From Torreya grandis (taxonomy: Eukaryota; Streptophyta; Pinopsida; Cupressales; Taxaceae): a stretch of 64,000 nt of DNA. Both the position numbers and the translations under genes were made by a program. Each line of letters opens with the position of its first letter. The first letter of the stretch is position 1. The stretch spans positions 799,001-863,000 of the forward strand of contig JARHVA010004808.1 in NCBI GenBank assembly GCA_037957365.1, written 5' to 3'. The notes below the pieces were generated by a model. It was not told the DNA's origin and searched no databases. It was given only the letters and a program-made list of their open reading frames with translations. This document shows positions 12,797-25,457 of this stretch, piece after piece.

Positions 12797-14050
12797 ATTA
12801 GTATTATAAATTTAAAAATTAGAGAGGGTTATTCAGGTCCCTAGGATGTTCTCTACCAATTTTTTCCCATTTAATCCAATTTTAATATCTCCAACCTTCC
12901 CCATTTCCTAGGTAGACTTTTATGGGAATAGATTGTTTGTAGGCATGAGTGTTGATTGTGTTTGGATCCTTGGAGACCTTGATTATAGGTTAATGAGAAT
13001 GTGTTAGACCTTTATAATATTCTATAATATTTTTATAATTTTTTCACATCATGACATGACTCTATTCACCCTATTTCTTCCAAAACATTATCAAAACACA
13101 AACTAGTTTGCCTCTTGCATACCTTGTTTGTACTAAACTCTGTTGTAGGTAGCTATCTTCCTTATAAGTACTAATTTTAGGTATAATGAGATCCATTTGA
13201 GTTTATATTTACTGCATATTATGTCTATATTATGAAACCCTTCTTTATGAGCCTCTAAATTACTAACTTGCATGACTTTCTTATGCCACTATTTGAGACT
13301 GAGATAGCTCCCTTTGGAAACCTATTGTAAGTGTTAGTTTGCACTAAATTATGCTTTATGTTTGATGTGTCAAGGTTCCTCATGAATACCTCTTGTTATA
13401 AAGGAGTTTTATTAGATATAGGATTCCTCAAAATCACCCTAGACACCAAATTTCACCAAGTCTTCAAGTTACTGTCTGAGACAGTCATAATTAACTATGT
13501 GATATCTTCTTTAGGGTCTTGTAGGTGAATACAGGGGCTCCTCCTTCCTATCATGATTTTTATTGACCTCTTTAAAAATATTTTGTAAGCATAAAAATCA
13601 TACTTCATTTTCACTTGCACCTTGGACACCTCAAACACTGTCAAACATCAAAGTTAGTTCACTATCAAACATTCTATTATAGGTGGTCATTTACACAATT
13701 TACAGATAAAGGGCTAACATGGGAGGTTAAAAAAATGATGTTCTCTATTTTGATGATTATTTTAGATTTAAAATGATATTAATCTACCATCATAACTATC
13801 CAATCATGAAATCCTAGTTTTAAATTGAAAAATTAGGTGAAAAGGTCTTTTGGATCACATTCCTGTAGATGTCACTGAATGAGTTTAGTGCATTTGTTGG
13901 CAACTTAGTGACTTTAAATGATCCCCCTCCACTTATCAACTTCCTCTAAAACTTGTCAAAATTGTTGTCCATACTAAGAGATACAAAGAAAATGTAGGAG
14001 TGACCAAAATTCAATATGGAATTGCTACAAAATCAAGCTAAAAGAGCTAG

Positions 14051-14077
14051 GAGCTCTATTTTGACAAAATAGAGCTC
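14051..14077. repeat. Perfect 13-bp-arm palindrome
   Basis: The arm GAGCTCTATTTTG is followed by a single A and then by its exact reverse complement, CAAAATAGAGCTC, giving 27 nt of perfect dyad symmetry. The core TATTTTG-x-CAAAATA is shared with the hairpin 1.3 kb upstream. Function unknown. Confidence 0.85.
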
Positions 14078-15415
14078 AAAGGCCTAAATCTTAGTCACTT
14101 TGTGCCTTGAAGGTTTCTTGCTTGGTTAACTACCTTATATACTTACATACAAAGTCTGCCAAGGTCTACGTCATGTCAAGATAAAATGCGGGTCCTGAAA
14201 TGTTTTAAATTCTCCACAAGACCCCTAAATCATCTACTCAGGCCACCTATAGGTGTGCATATAATTGTGAAGGCTATTGTGATGGAATTAAGCAAGGATA
14301 TGCATGTTTCCTTGCATCATAGTTCTCATTTTGATCATAAATTGAACTTTCATGACTCAAAAAATATGAAACAACATTCATGCTTTCATCTCAATGTGGA
14401 AAACCTCTCTCATGGCCCCTGAGATAGTTGTGGATGCAAAAGAACTGTTTACAAGCAAGGACAAGCCTAGAAGAGACTTATTAAGCTCATGAGACTCTAA
14501 AACCAATAATTTAGTGAGGAAACATATGTAAAGGACTTGAGAGACATACGAATCCATCAGCACCATCAAACCAAAACAAAGAATTCTAAAACTGGCTCAA
14601 AAGGAGACCCCTCATGGATGTGAGTGCATAAAAAGTTGTCTGGAGTCTAATTGATGGTTCATAAAGGAGAACCCATGGAATAAAAACTTCCTACCATGTA
14701 TTTGAATTATACTTAGATTAATTTCAACCCCAAAGATCATTCCTCTCAAATCCAATTGTACGGCCCACACCAAGCATTTGAAATTGGCCTTTCTTCACTT
14801 GCAAGGACAAGAAGGAAGAAATAGGATTTTTAGCTAAAATTTTGGCCTTTCTTCTAAAAACCAAGCATGTTAAATACTTTATGGAGGTAAAGAGGCACAT
14901 AACTCACATTTCTAGCTGAAGGTGAGCTCACCAAGTCCATATAAGTGCTAATAAGGGCCTAAAATCGAGGAAACTCACTATTTTCTTGTATGAAACTGAT
15001 CCCTAACTACCTCTGAATTATTACTAACATCTCTTGACCTATTTCATGTTAGGATCAAGCTTGGAAATAAATTTTCTCTTTAAAAAATCTGTACAAGTCA
15101 TTAATTGAGCTAGAAATATGACCAAAAGGCCACTTTTGCATATAAGACATAGTAAAATGTAAATTAATGACTTGTGAACATCTTAAAACATCTCAAATAC
15201 CATATAGGATACATTAAACACAATTTGTAACTTTGACCATGTTTTAACAAATTTGACTTTGGTTGACTAGACAAACACAAGGAAGGTAGGCTTAAACCAA
15301 GGCTAGAATAAGGATAAGTGAGATATACAGAACAACATGAGACCCCATAAAACATATGGAAACCTTCTAAAAAGTTTATAAATGCAGATTTTGACCCAAT
15401 TTGACTAAAATTCAA

Positions 15416-15765
15416 ATTTTTTCAACACTACCTTGGGACGATGGGATGGTAAGCCTTAGGACCCAATATCTCCACTGCCTCCCCTAACCTCCATGTTTGT
15501 TATGGTTGTTTAATTTTTATCTTTATTGTTATATGTTCTTTGATCTCTCTGCTTTGTTGTCTATCTATTGATGTGATGTTCATTTTTTAGGTGTGGTCAA
15601 TTTTTACCACTTTTTAGACTTTTCCTAAGGTGTTTTTGCCCTTCATGTGCTTATGTTCATGGGGTGTGACTTTTGCACCCACTTTTTTTGTATGATTAGA
15701 ATTGTATCATATCTTATTTGATTAATATATAGGCACTTTTCAATCAAAAAATATATATATTGTAA
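15416..15765 (+). mobile_element. LINE-like 3' end
   Basis: T-rich sequence with many TGTTT/TTTGT runs ends in a pattern common at plant L1 3' ends: CATATCTTATTTGATTAATA, then CACTTTTCAATC and an A-rich tail with (AT)n at about 15,746-15,761. The strand matches LINE A, so this may be its displaced 3' UTR. It could also be a separate 5'-truncated LINE. No coding sequence is recognisable in it. Confidence 0.4.
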
Positions 15766-18700
15766 TTAAAAATCTCCCAAGGTGTTAGTCATTTTGGAAA
15801 GCATGGTTTTATAATGAAGTACATAATTATTGATAGGCTCAGTAGTTCCTTGCATAAGTTTAGTAATTTATGAATAATAAATATTTTCATCAATGTCGAT
15901 AGTAAAATTCTTGAGAAATTAATATGTTAATGGATTGAATGCTTTGACTAATTTAATATATAAAGCATAAAACTAATGCAAGGTGTAATGTTTTAGTATT
16001 TTTGGAGATAATTTGGTTAGCAAGTTGTCATTTAAACCATAATCCAAACATAATGCATGAAAATATTTTTTGTTTCATATCTCCTTTAACTTCATATATT
16101 TTAAGTTTAGGAGTTACAAATTATAGAGGTAGATGATATGATGCAATCTCAGGGGTTAGTAGATTATGAAGTAAGGCTTATTCCATTGATTGGATATCTT
16201 TTGGTATACCTTTATTTAACTGCAAAAGCTTAGTATGAAAAACTAAAATAGTTTTCACAATGATTGTGTAGTAGGCAATGTAGGTGATGGAGCAAGTATA
16301 GATATCAAAGGTTAAGTATGAGTCATATGGTTGGGCATGGGAATATATATCTATTGAAAGAATTTTCTTGCCCCCATACCCAAAGGTGTAGGGGTAATAA
16401 CAATATCAATAGTAAAGGTAACAACAACTTTGGTAGGGTTTATAATTAAAAGAGTGTTTCTTTTTGTGCATTAAAATTAAAACTTTTAACTTTTTGTGCA
16501 CTTTTAAAAGATAACAAGACTTTAATTACTTTGGGTAAATCATATGGAATTTGATAAAGTCCTTAGAATCTAGATAAATGTTGGACTTGTGGATGATCTA
16601 CTCTATTGAGTTCATCAGGATGGATCGTATCTGAGTCTTCATGATTATCTTGTGGATTAATCATCTTGATTAGCTTATTCATTATGATTATCTTCTTGAA
16701 AATTTTCATAAATAATTTATTCATCAAAATAAGAGGAGCCATTATTTAAATTAAAGGAGTCCATTTTAACAATCACTAAAAGTATTTAAATATGCTCAAT
16801 ATGGGGCCCAATTACCTAGCACTATGCCTTAGAGAAATAAGGAGGTAGGTATTTTAGATGGCATAGAAAAATAACATGAAAAAGATATTGTAAATAATAA
16901 TTGAAAATGGAATGCTAACAAAATAAGAAGGAAACTTTTGTGTATGAAGATTAGTAAATTCCTCTAAAATCTATGGTCAAAATAAAGTGCTTTAGTGCTA
17001 GATATCGTATTAAAGGTCAAAACAAAGTGATTTTAGTGTCAAATATGAAATTTGAGGCCAAAATTAAATTCTTTGAGTGTAAGGTATTAGATCCAAGGTT
17101 GAAAAAAGTTATTTTAGTGTCAGATGCTCAATAATTTATCTAAACCTTAAGACAATTTTTTTGAAGTAATGTTAAATAAAATGTGTGGGTTCACCAATAT
17201 GTTTTATCATAATTTTGAAGTAACTTGGTCATTAACTATCATTACGATAAAATGAATAGAAATATATAAAATGTTTTAAAATGACTTGTAACTAACATGA
17301 TGAAAGTAAAGTACTGAAATGCATGAAGCATGAATGAAATAAAATAAATTAACTATGAATAATAAAAGAGAAATTAGTTGTTTTTTCTACATGTATGTTA
17401 AATATGTGTGACTAAAAGATAGCTAGAGATGATCAACTCAGACTGATCCTACATGTACAATAGGAATTGTGTCTATAATTGTTTAGGGTAAAAACTAACT
17501 ATAAGGGGACATGATCAACTACCACTATTATCATATATGATTTGATCTTGTCCTCTATATAAAATTAGGAAAATTAGGCAGTCACCTACATCCACTTGAA
17601 ATATGCCTGTGTGTGGAAATTTAGCCTGTAGATCTATGCATATGACATGAAAATGAACTTTTAAGTTGAAACCCTAATAGGGATTGTAAAACTTCAAAAT
17701 ATGGGAAGATAAAGGAGGTGTAATGGACTAAGTTGACCCCAATCACCTTTCATGATGATTGATAGTTGCCTACATATCCAATACTTTGAAGAGGGAAATC
17801 AAGCCCATATATTTCTCTCATTTAGAATGTTTTATGTGATTGTGCTCATTTTTTTACATGTATCATCTATATATGTCTTGAATACTTGATAATGCTTTGA
17901 TTTTACATGTATAAAATAGGCTCTTGACTTGGATAAAATATACTTCAAATGAATAAAATCATATTTGGAAAGAATGTGGAAGCTTTGCTTAGTGTAAGTA
18001 TGGTTTAATATTAAAATTTATCAAATGATAGAATAGGTGACTTAGATGTGCCTTTATAACAATCCAACAGGGGAAATCCTCATGATAACTATCCTAAAAA
18101 TATGGACTAAATTATAAGGGAGGGTCTAATTTAAAAAATGGTCGTTACTAAGTAAAGGACATAATCGACCCATAAGGGTCCCAACTGATTACAATTATTG
18201 TCCCTTTCTAGTTAATTTTGTCCTAAAGGGTAACATTTAAAATCAAGGATATGGGATGGTTATACATATGCGTATGGGGGATTTTAGCAATTAAGAACAA
18301 AATTCTAAACATAAGACAATAATTTAGAAATGGATAGGTCTATACAAGTACTTAGGATAGAATGAGGTGGTGAAATAGGTCTAAATTAAGTGTTTAAGTT
18401 AATTAAAACAAAATTGGGCCAAAACTAATATTATTAAGTATTCATGACCAGAATTGATTGACTACACTTACATCAATTCTCTAATGGTTTTAGATACACT
18501 ATATAACCCCTCAAGTATTTCTATATCACCGCCATGATCTAACACCAAATACCTACAACATTGTTTATTGTTACTCAATCACTATTTATAATTTTGGTTT
18601 ATACAAGATTTCTTGTGAACACGGATCCTCTGACATCAGAGTTTCCATTGTAATTAGCCATCGGTGATGGTTGGAAAGGAACATGTAGACCTAGACCTTA

Positions 18701-21700
18701 TGTGGCATTTGACACCAAGTAGTTATGATCATGGACTTCATGTGTCGAAATATTTGTGTTTATATAAGTTATTTCTCACCTAATCAAGTTTGAATCCATC
18801 TGATGGACATTTAGTATCAGTGAGATGTGAATATCAATGTAAGGGATCTTAGTAAACCCCTTGAGTACTTATGCCACCTTGGCATGGCCAACACCCCTTT
18901 GTCTCAGGGGAGTGCCCTCTAGTGATGTTAGTAGTTTCTAACATGTTGGGCTTAATTATTTATGGATTGATATACCAACCTTACATTTGGCTTAAAAGAG
19001 AGGTTCTTGCCAAAATAAACCCTAACAGGTCTTGTAGAAGAGTGTGCTTACTCTTATTGATATCTAGTAGTGGAATTGATTTCCTTGAGTGGATTTATAT
19101 TTTATATGATTATAAATAAATCAATTTCTATAGTTTAGATCTAGGTACTCCTATATACAGATCCCTTACCTCTTTTATCCTTAACAAGATGGTTTCAACA
19201 TTCCCTAGATTGGATAATAGAGTTTTAAAAATAGGGACAGTGATACCTAGAATAAAGAACCATATTCCAGTGGTGGAAAAGGGGAAAAAACTATAGTTAA
19301 AGTAGATTCAACAAAGAAGAGTGAACTTCCAATCTTCACAAAATTTTATAAGATATTGATGAACTTATTTTATTTTAAGGAGTTGACATTGAACCTTGTT
19401 ACATGTCTATCAAAGCTAGATTATAGCTGGATTAGTGGAGATATAAAGGAGCCTTCCTTGTGGTAAAATGAAAACCCCTATTTATTTTAGCCTTTTATAG
19501 GTGTCTTTCATAACTTATTATTGTCAAAGGATTATTTAACCCTTTTTTTTTACACACCTTGGAAGGTTCTTGTTGATGCACATAATTTTAGACAACCTTG
19601 TTGATAAGGTCAATCCATGAGTGACAATACATAAATTGTGGCCCATTGCCTTTAATGCCAAATGCCAAGGTAGGGCCCCACATCCTATATGAATGTTTTT
19701 TTAAAATGGGTTTGTAAATTAGTTATGGAATACCATTACTAAGGAATTATTAATATACCTACCAAAGTATCCCTATCCCATAATGTGATCATGGTAATTA
19801 CAAACTATTTAACCCATGTGGCCACTCTTTAGCAATAAAGACCACTTTGATGCCACATCATTAGTGTGAGTCTACCTAGTTGACTTTGTGTGTTTACATA
19901 GCGTTTCTCTATTATCTCAGTTAGAGATCCATTATTCAAATTAATTTTGGAGACTACCTTTTAGAAAGTATTGAGAACTCAGCTCAATTTTACCAGTTCT
20001 TTTCACTTAGAGACAAATAATTCTACCAAGCAGGTAAACCAAATAATGGAATACATTACTTATTTGTACATATATAAGAGGTTTTGCTAATCATTTTTTT
20101 GATTGGGACTTTGTGAGTCCTAGTGATTATTCCACTATTTGGAAGATTTTGGTGTTTTGATTAGGATGTGAGGAATTTCCCTTATACATGCATTAGTTAT
20201 ATATGCCTACTCCTTGAACCTTAAAATCTAAGCTCATACTTCATATGAGCATTAAATCATGAACTATTATATTTTACTACTTGTGGTGAATCTTAATAAG
20301 ATATCCCTTATACGTCGATAACATGTGTTTTATGCCCTTACCATTGAGTGGTAATCAACTTGCACATAGTGTTATTGCTTCACATATGCTCATTAACTTG
20401 GAGCTAAGCCATTAAATTCAATTAAATTTATATTATGATGTGGCATGTGACTAACCTTTTGGTAGATTTGATCCTTCTCCATCCTTGGAGATTCTTTTAT
20501 GCATTATTTATAGCACCTTTGAGACCTATAAACTTTAATGACCATCATCTAGTGAGATAACTAGATTGAGTTAGCAAATTTTATTGGGAGTTTACATTAC
20601 CTTAATTTGAATTATATCTCCCCCCTTATTTACTAAATTATAGGATGAAGTTTATTTAAGGTTATGGGGATCTAAGGTCCAATTTTCATGAAGCTTTATA
20701 TTGTACCTTCCACTATAATGTAATTACTCCTATCACAACATGATGCATTTATTATTTGAGGCATAGGGTGTCTATTTAGATGGTATGACATTTAAATAGT
20801 TGATTTTATATGTATGATGTTCCAAATAGGATTATTTTGATTATAGTAGTACTATTTATATTCACATTTTAGATGATGTCCCTAGTAGAGCTAGTTGGTT
20901 ATGTTAGTATTACTTGTATGTATTTTTTTACTCTGTTAGTTAAACTAACACATTTATACCATATTTTTGAGTATATAGATGCTTAAAAATTTTGACATGA
21001 TGGTATTAATTCATATGATTTATTGATATTTTTTGGTTCATGAAATGTTCTTGTATATGTATTATTTGATTGTATATGTTACTTGAGATTGTTTCTATTC
21101 AATTGCTTCAACTATCCTAGGGTAGAGCATTTTTTATGTGAAAAATGATGTACAAGATTATAGGAGGATAGATAAGGGGAATTGGACTATGTTTAACATG
21201 GGTTTAACATATATTATATGTGTAATGTCCTAAGTTGACACCTTAATTATATTTATACTTTTAATATGGTTACTAGATTAGGAAATTGGCAATTTTGGCT
21301 TATTGAGACTATTCACACCCACTTTATTCATGCCTTATATATTTATAAAATCAAATAATAACTTAATATGGTTAAATAAGAGTCAACATGAGTTTTAAAC
21401 TAGAAAAAAATAAAATAGACTAAGAAAGCCACTCTTAGAGTGATGTAAGAACTGAGTTTGAGATATTTGGAGGTGAAATTAAAGCTATTTGACTAAAAGT
21501 TATGCCTAAAAAAAATTTTAAGAGTCTAAGAAGATATTTTTGGAAGCCCATGCCATAATTTATGGCCTCAGAAGGATAAATTTTTATTGAGTGTAAGTGA
21601 GAGCCATATTTACCTTAAGTTTTGTAACTAATAGTAAGGAGTTTGTAAAATGAGTCATTACTTGGAAAACTTTTGGGGAAGAGGCAGGGGAATGGGAAGT

Positions 21701-21870
21701 CACAAGTTTCACCTTCCTGCTATTAAATGAATTAAGCTAATTACTTATAATAAAATGGAAATTAATCCTTATTCAACTTCTCCACATATACATGGGTATA
21801 AGGGAGTCATCTGACACCTACTCACCCAATGTTTGGAGTGAGGCCTATAATGTTATAACATGATGGATAA
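15766..21870. other. Unassigned AT-rich region
   Basis: I see no convincing coding trace in these 6.1 kb. Visible items are the 40-41-bp tandem repeat (16,975-17,137) and a CTATATAACC TATA-like site near 18,499 with C/A-rich sequence after it. TGTAATGTCCTAAGTTGACA near 21,219 looks like a Gypsy LTR start, but no second copy supports it. The right part may contain the unrecognised Gag start of the Copia remnant. Confidence 0.4.
16975..17137. repeat. Tandem repeat, four diverged 40-41-bp units
   Basis: Units start at 16,975, 17,015, 17,056 and 17,097. Each opens with GGTCAAAA-like sequence, has TTTTAGTGTCA-like sequence in the middle and a GATAT/AATATG-like end. Spacing is 40, 41 and 41 bp. 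The copies are well diverged, so the duplication is old. Confidence 0.75.
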
Positions 21871-21879
21871 GCATGCATT

Positions 21880-23399
21880 GGAAATCTATCATAAGGAGAA
21901 AGGGTTGATGAATTATTTAAACCAATCTCCTAAGTAGCCAACTCATAGAATTATTATGGTAAAAAACCTCAATCCAAAAATAAATGTCTAATATGTGGAA
22001 ATAGATGCCATGAATAAGAAGATTACTAGTATAATGCTTGCACACATAGCTCATCTAGTAATAAGAAGCCAACACTACAATAATTGCCACAAGGACATAA
22101 GAAGAAGCTATAATACACATAAAATTGGAATAATAATCCTTCCCCATAATATAATCATGAAAACATTGTTAAACGTAATGATCCTTCAAATAAGGATTAT
22201 GTCTTTACTACATAGACAAATGAAGAGATCCCTCATCCAAATGCAGTCTAGTACGTAGATTCTAATTCCATAATACACGTAATTAGAGGAAAGGATTGGT
22301 TCACCACTTTGAACCTTTCATATTATAAAGTAATAATAAAAAAAATTTTGTTTGTAAGTAAATTTCTCAATCACAACCTTAAGGTTGAATTTAATCAGTA
22401 AAATTTTAAAAAAATGTGTCTCATTTGAGACAAGTCTAGAATCTAAAAAATTGTTGAAAAATATTTTAGTGTAGTAAAAATGTTATATATTGATGTTTTC
22501 CATAAATAAAATTAACATTTAGTTGTAAAAATGCAAACTCAAAAAATATATGGCATAGGACATATAGGCATCTTAGTATAGGGCACTTGCTTGCACTTAG
22601 TAGGCACAACATGGTGAGAGGCCTTCCCTCACTAAAGAAGACTACTGATTTATGCTCTAGTTTTTTATCAAGAAAAAACATAGATCTCCATTTGGAATAG
22701 TTACATATCATATGACTTATCCATTAGATATAGTGTACAATGATCTATCCATACATTTCACTCCAAGATTCAGTGGATATAAATATTTTCAACCCTTTGT
22801 TGATGATTACTTATGCAAAATGTAGGTATATTAATTGAATATCAAGGATGAAGCCTTCCATTTATTCAAAAAGTTTAAATATATAGTGGAGTGATAATTT
22901 GGTTGTGACACACATATCCTCCACTTAGAACATGGGGGAAGACACTAGTATTGCATTTTATATATTTTTAAAATCACATGGCATTATGCCATAGTAAAAT
23001 GATGTTATTAAGTGACAAAATCATATAATTATTGAAATGATGTAGTGTGTGTTCATTTGGGTAGAATTAGTTTGCATATCCATTTACTTATTGAATCAAG
23101 CACCCACCAAAGTTCTCAATAGTATCAAAGTAGAATTTATTGAGAGAGTAGGGAGATTTTAAAAGAAGGAAATAATTGGGAGAAGAATAGAAAGGAGCCC
23201 CAAGCACTCCAATACTTCTTTTCTAAGTGAAAGCTTCAAGTGGAACCTTTATTACCTATTAAATCTTATGTGAGTAAGGAGAGAGAAGATCACCCTTGCA
23301 TCCCACCAGTAGATCAAAGCATATAGATTGTAAATCAAAAGTGTATAGATAAAAGTGATTCATAAAGATCATTCTGCAAATCTTTATTTTTAGTGCATA
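21880..23399 (+). pseudogene. Ty1/Copia Gag-protease-integrase remnant
   Basis: Parts appear in Copia order. KCLICGNRCHE at 21,982-22,014 is the Gag zinc knuckle (C-x2-C-x4-H), with the last Cys changed to Tyr and a TAA inside. YVDSNSIIHVIRGKDWFTTL at about 22,254 is the protease, with DSG changed to DSN. RHLSIGHL and HNMVRGLPSLKKTTDLC at about 22,560-22,660 form the GAG-pre-integrase segment. An integrase core follows, with DDY near 22,802, a P-Q-Q-N-like turn and IYLLNQAPTKVLNSI near 23,085. A charged post-integrase linker (EGNNWEKNRKEPQ) runs up to 23,399, where Element 1 begins. No RT or RNase H is found, and none resumes beyond Element 1. The piece is truncated. Confidence 0.8.
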
Positions 23400-24678
23400 T
23401 GTAAACACTGTAAATTCACTTATGCAATTCTAAATGTCACAAACCCTTGGACCCCCTCTAGACCATTTACCCATGCCCAAAGCCATTTTTTATCAGTTTA
23501 ACCTAGCTAATTTGAACTATCCCTTTTTACCTATCTTGACCTCTTATCCTCGACCATCGATGGTCAGGTTCCACTAATTGGAACTTAACATACCAATCAC
23601 CATACAAACTATCACTCAACTTCTCTAAATATAAGTCATCCAAATCCTTTTGTGAGGCATTACATGGATGAGTTATAATTAGAATCCTTAGTTACACTCT
23701 CACTTTAGAATCTTGCCCTTGCATATAAGAAGAGAGCTACAAGGGAAAATCCATCTATAATTATTATCAAGAGCTCTAGTAACTGGAATCTCTTTTATAG
23801 GTTAATCATCATCAAGTGCTTTAGAAATCCAACAAGCCCAAATTGCCATCACCACTCCAAACACTGTCACTTTTTCAAAATTATGATCAACTTCTACATC
23901 AAGAAATCCACCTGAGCTATCCATCTAATTCACCTTCCCAATAAGATAATCATCTATTTTTCATATTTATTTGTCATATTTCCACTTTAAAATTAGTACA
24001 GACCTCATCTACCTCTCAAGATTCATACCCAAAATATTAGCCTTCATTCACCTACAAGAAACCACCAATGGTTAGCCCAACTATGAATGGTTAGCCCAAC
24101 CATTGATGGTTACCTAACCATCAATGGTTACCCTTAACCATTGATGGTTGCCCTCGATGACTGATGGATCATTGTCATACCTAAAACTAGAAAGCTCCCT
24201 TTTACCACATACACCCAATAAGACCCTCTTTTCTATGCTTCTACCTAACCATAAAATTTTACTTGATTTTTTGAACATGTTAGCACTAACACTAATCAGC
24301 TTATCACTAATTAGATCATTTCTAGCACATCTATTTATCAAGCAATTCTTGTTATCAGTTTTAGTACCTTTTGATTATTGATGCAAGTACTTTAATTCTA
24401 TTTTATCAACTTAATTGTTTTAAAATGGTGGATTGATAGCCCCTAAGGAAGCTCATGCTTCTAGGATCTATCCATAACTAGGCAATCCACCTAGCTACTT
24501 GTCTAACCAACAAATTTGCTTTAGTGCTTTCTGATTTACAGGTCTTCCTCCCAAGCCAAAGAGGAGCTCTTCATAATATTTTGATCCAATTCATGCACTT
24601 TTATTAGTATTTTTATCACAACCCACATTTCTAATTTTACTACCTTCTTCTAAATAATAGCAAAATCTGAGTGAAACA
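23400..24678 (+). repeat. Element 1 5' LTR
   Basis: It begins TGTAAACACTG and ends GTGAAACA. It aligns along its whole length with 38,053-39,362. Shared blocks include GACCCCCTCTAGACCATTTA, GGAACTTAACATACCAATCA and GGTCTTCCTCCCAAGCCAAA. It contains a perfect GACCATCGATGGTC at 23,552 and a run of AACCATTGATGGTT variants at about 24,063-24,160. No clear tRNA primer site adjoins the 3' end; the nearest candidate starts at TGGTGGGAC, about 13 bases on. Confidence 0.9.
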
Positions 24679-25457
24679 TTCTGTCATGCTTGGTGGGACA
24701 TAGAGTCTTTACTCATGTTTTCTTTACTTGTATGTTCTTATCTCTATCTATGCTCATAATTGAAACTAAAATTTATTTTGGGATTAAAATAAATGGCATC
24801 CATTGATTTCTTTTAACAATAGTTCAATTTGAATTAAAGCACAGTAATATTATCATAGCACCACTTTTGTTGCACACACTAGCCAAACCACTTTCATCAA
24901 TCAAACATCAAAATAATTTGAGATAAGGCTCGACTGGGATTTCATCACCTAATGGTCACCTTACCCATTCTTAGCAATCCTACTTGGAGGTTATTACCAA
25001 GAGAATAACCAACTCAACTCTTTGGTTGAGTATAAACTCTAGATATCAATATATATTGGCTAAGCAACCCTTATCACTGTGGGACTATGAAGTGAGGGGA
25101 TAGGCCCCAATACTAAGCCATGTATTGATTCCAATACAAATTATTTTGAGCACCTAAATAGCTTGAAACCAACCATAGATTACTTTTATAGTACTTGATC
25201 TATAAGCCAACTTCTGTCACACATTCTCATAAACTAAGGCATAAGGCAAAAGCGAGATTAAAACTAACCTATAAGCTTGATGTATTTCATAGTGTGTGTC
25301 TTGATTACCTTAATCATTTTCTTGTCTTCTTTTTTGAGTGGTGAGATTGTTCTTATTTTCTCTTCCCTTTCCTTGTATGGTTTTCACTCATCAATAGCAA
25401 AGAGACCTGGTAGAATAAAACCTGTCACGTAAATCAAACTCTTCTACCTCTTCATCT
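24679..25457 (+). other. Element 1 leader (untranslated)
   Basis: These 780 bp between the 5' LTR and the Gag start show no coding trace. They should hold the primer-binding and packaging sequences, but I cannot point to either with confidence. Confidence 0.5.

Larger units (their letters stand above)
10641..15415. other. Unassigned region, possible insertion in LINE A
   Basis: No transposase, RT or host-gene motif is recognisable on either strand in these 4.8 kb. It holds two related hairpins (12,749-12,796 and 14,051-14,077) and otherwise AT-rich unique-looking sequence. Its flanks are the end of LINE A coding sequence and a LINE-like 3' end, so it may be wholly or partly a later insertion. 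I could not match terminal repeats or target duplications by eye. Confidence 0.4.

Noticed and set aside
17721..21240. TGTAATG..CTAAGTTGAC at about 17,721 and 21,219 considered as an LTR pair start
   Set aside because: Similarity stops after about 22 bp. The sequences that follow are unrelated, and no polypurine or primer site fits.
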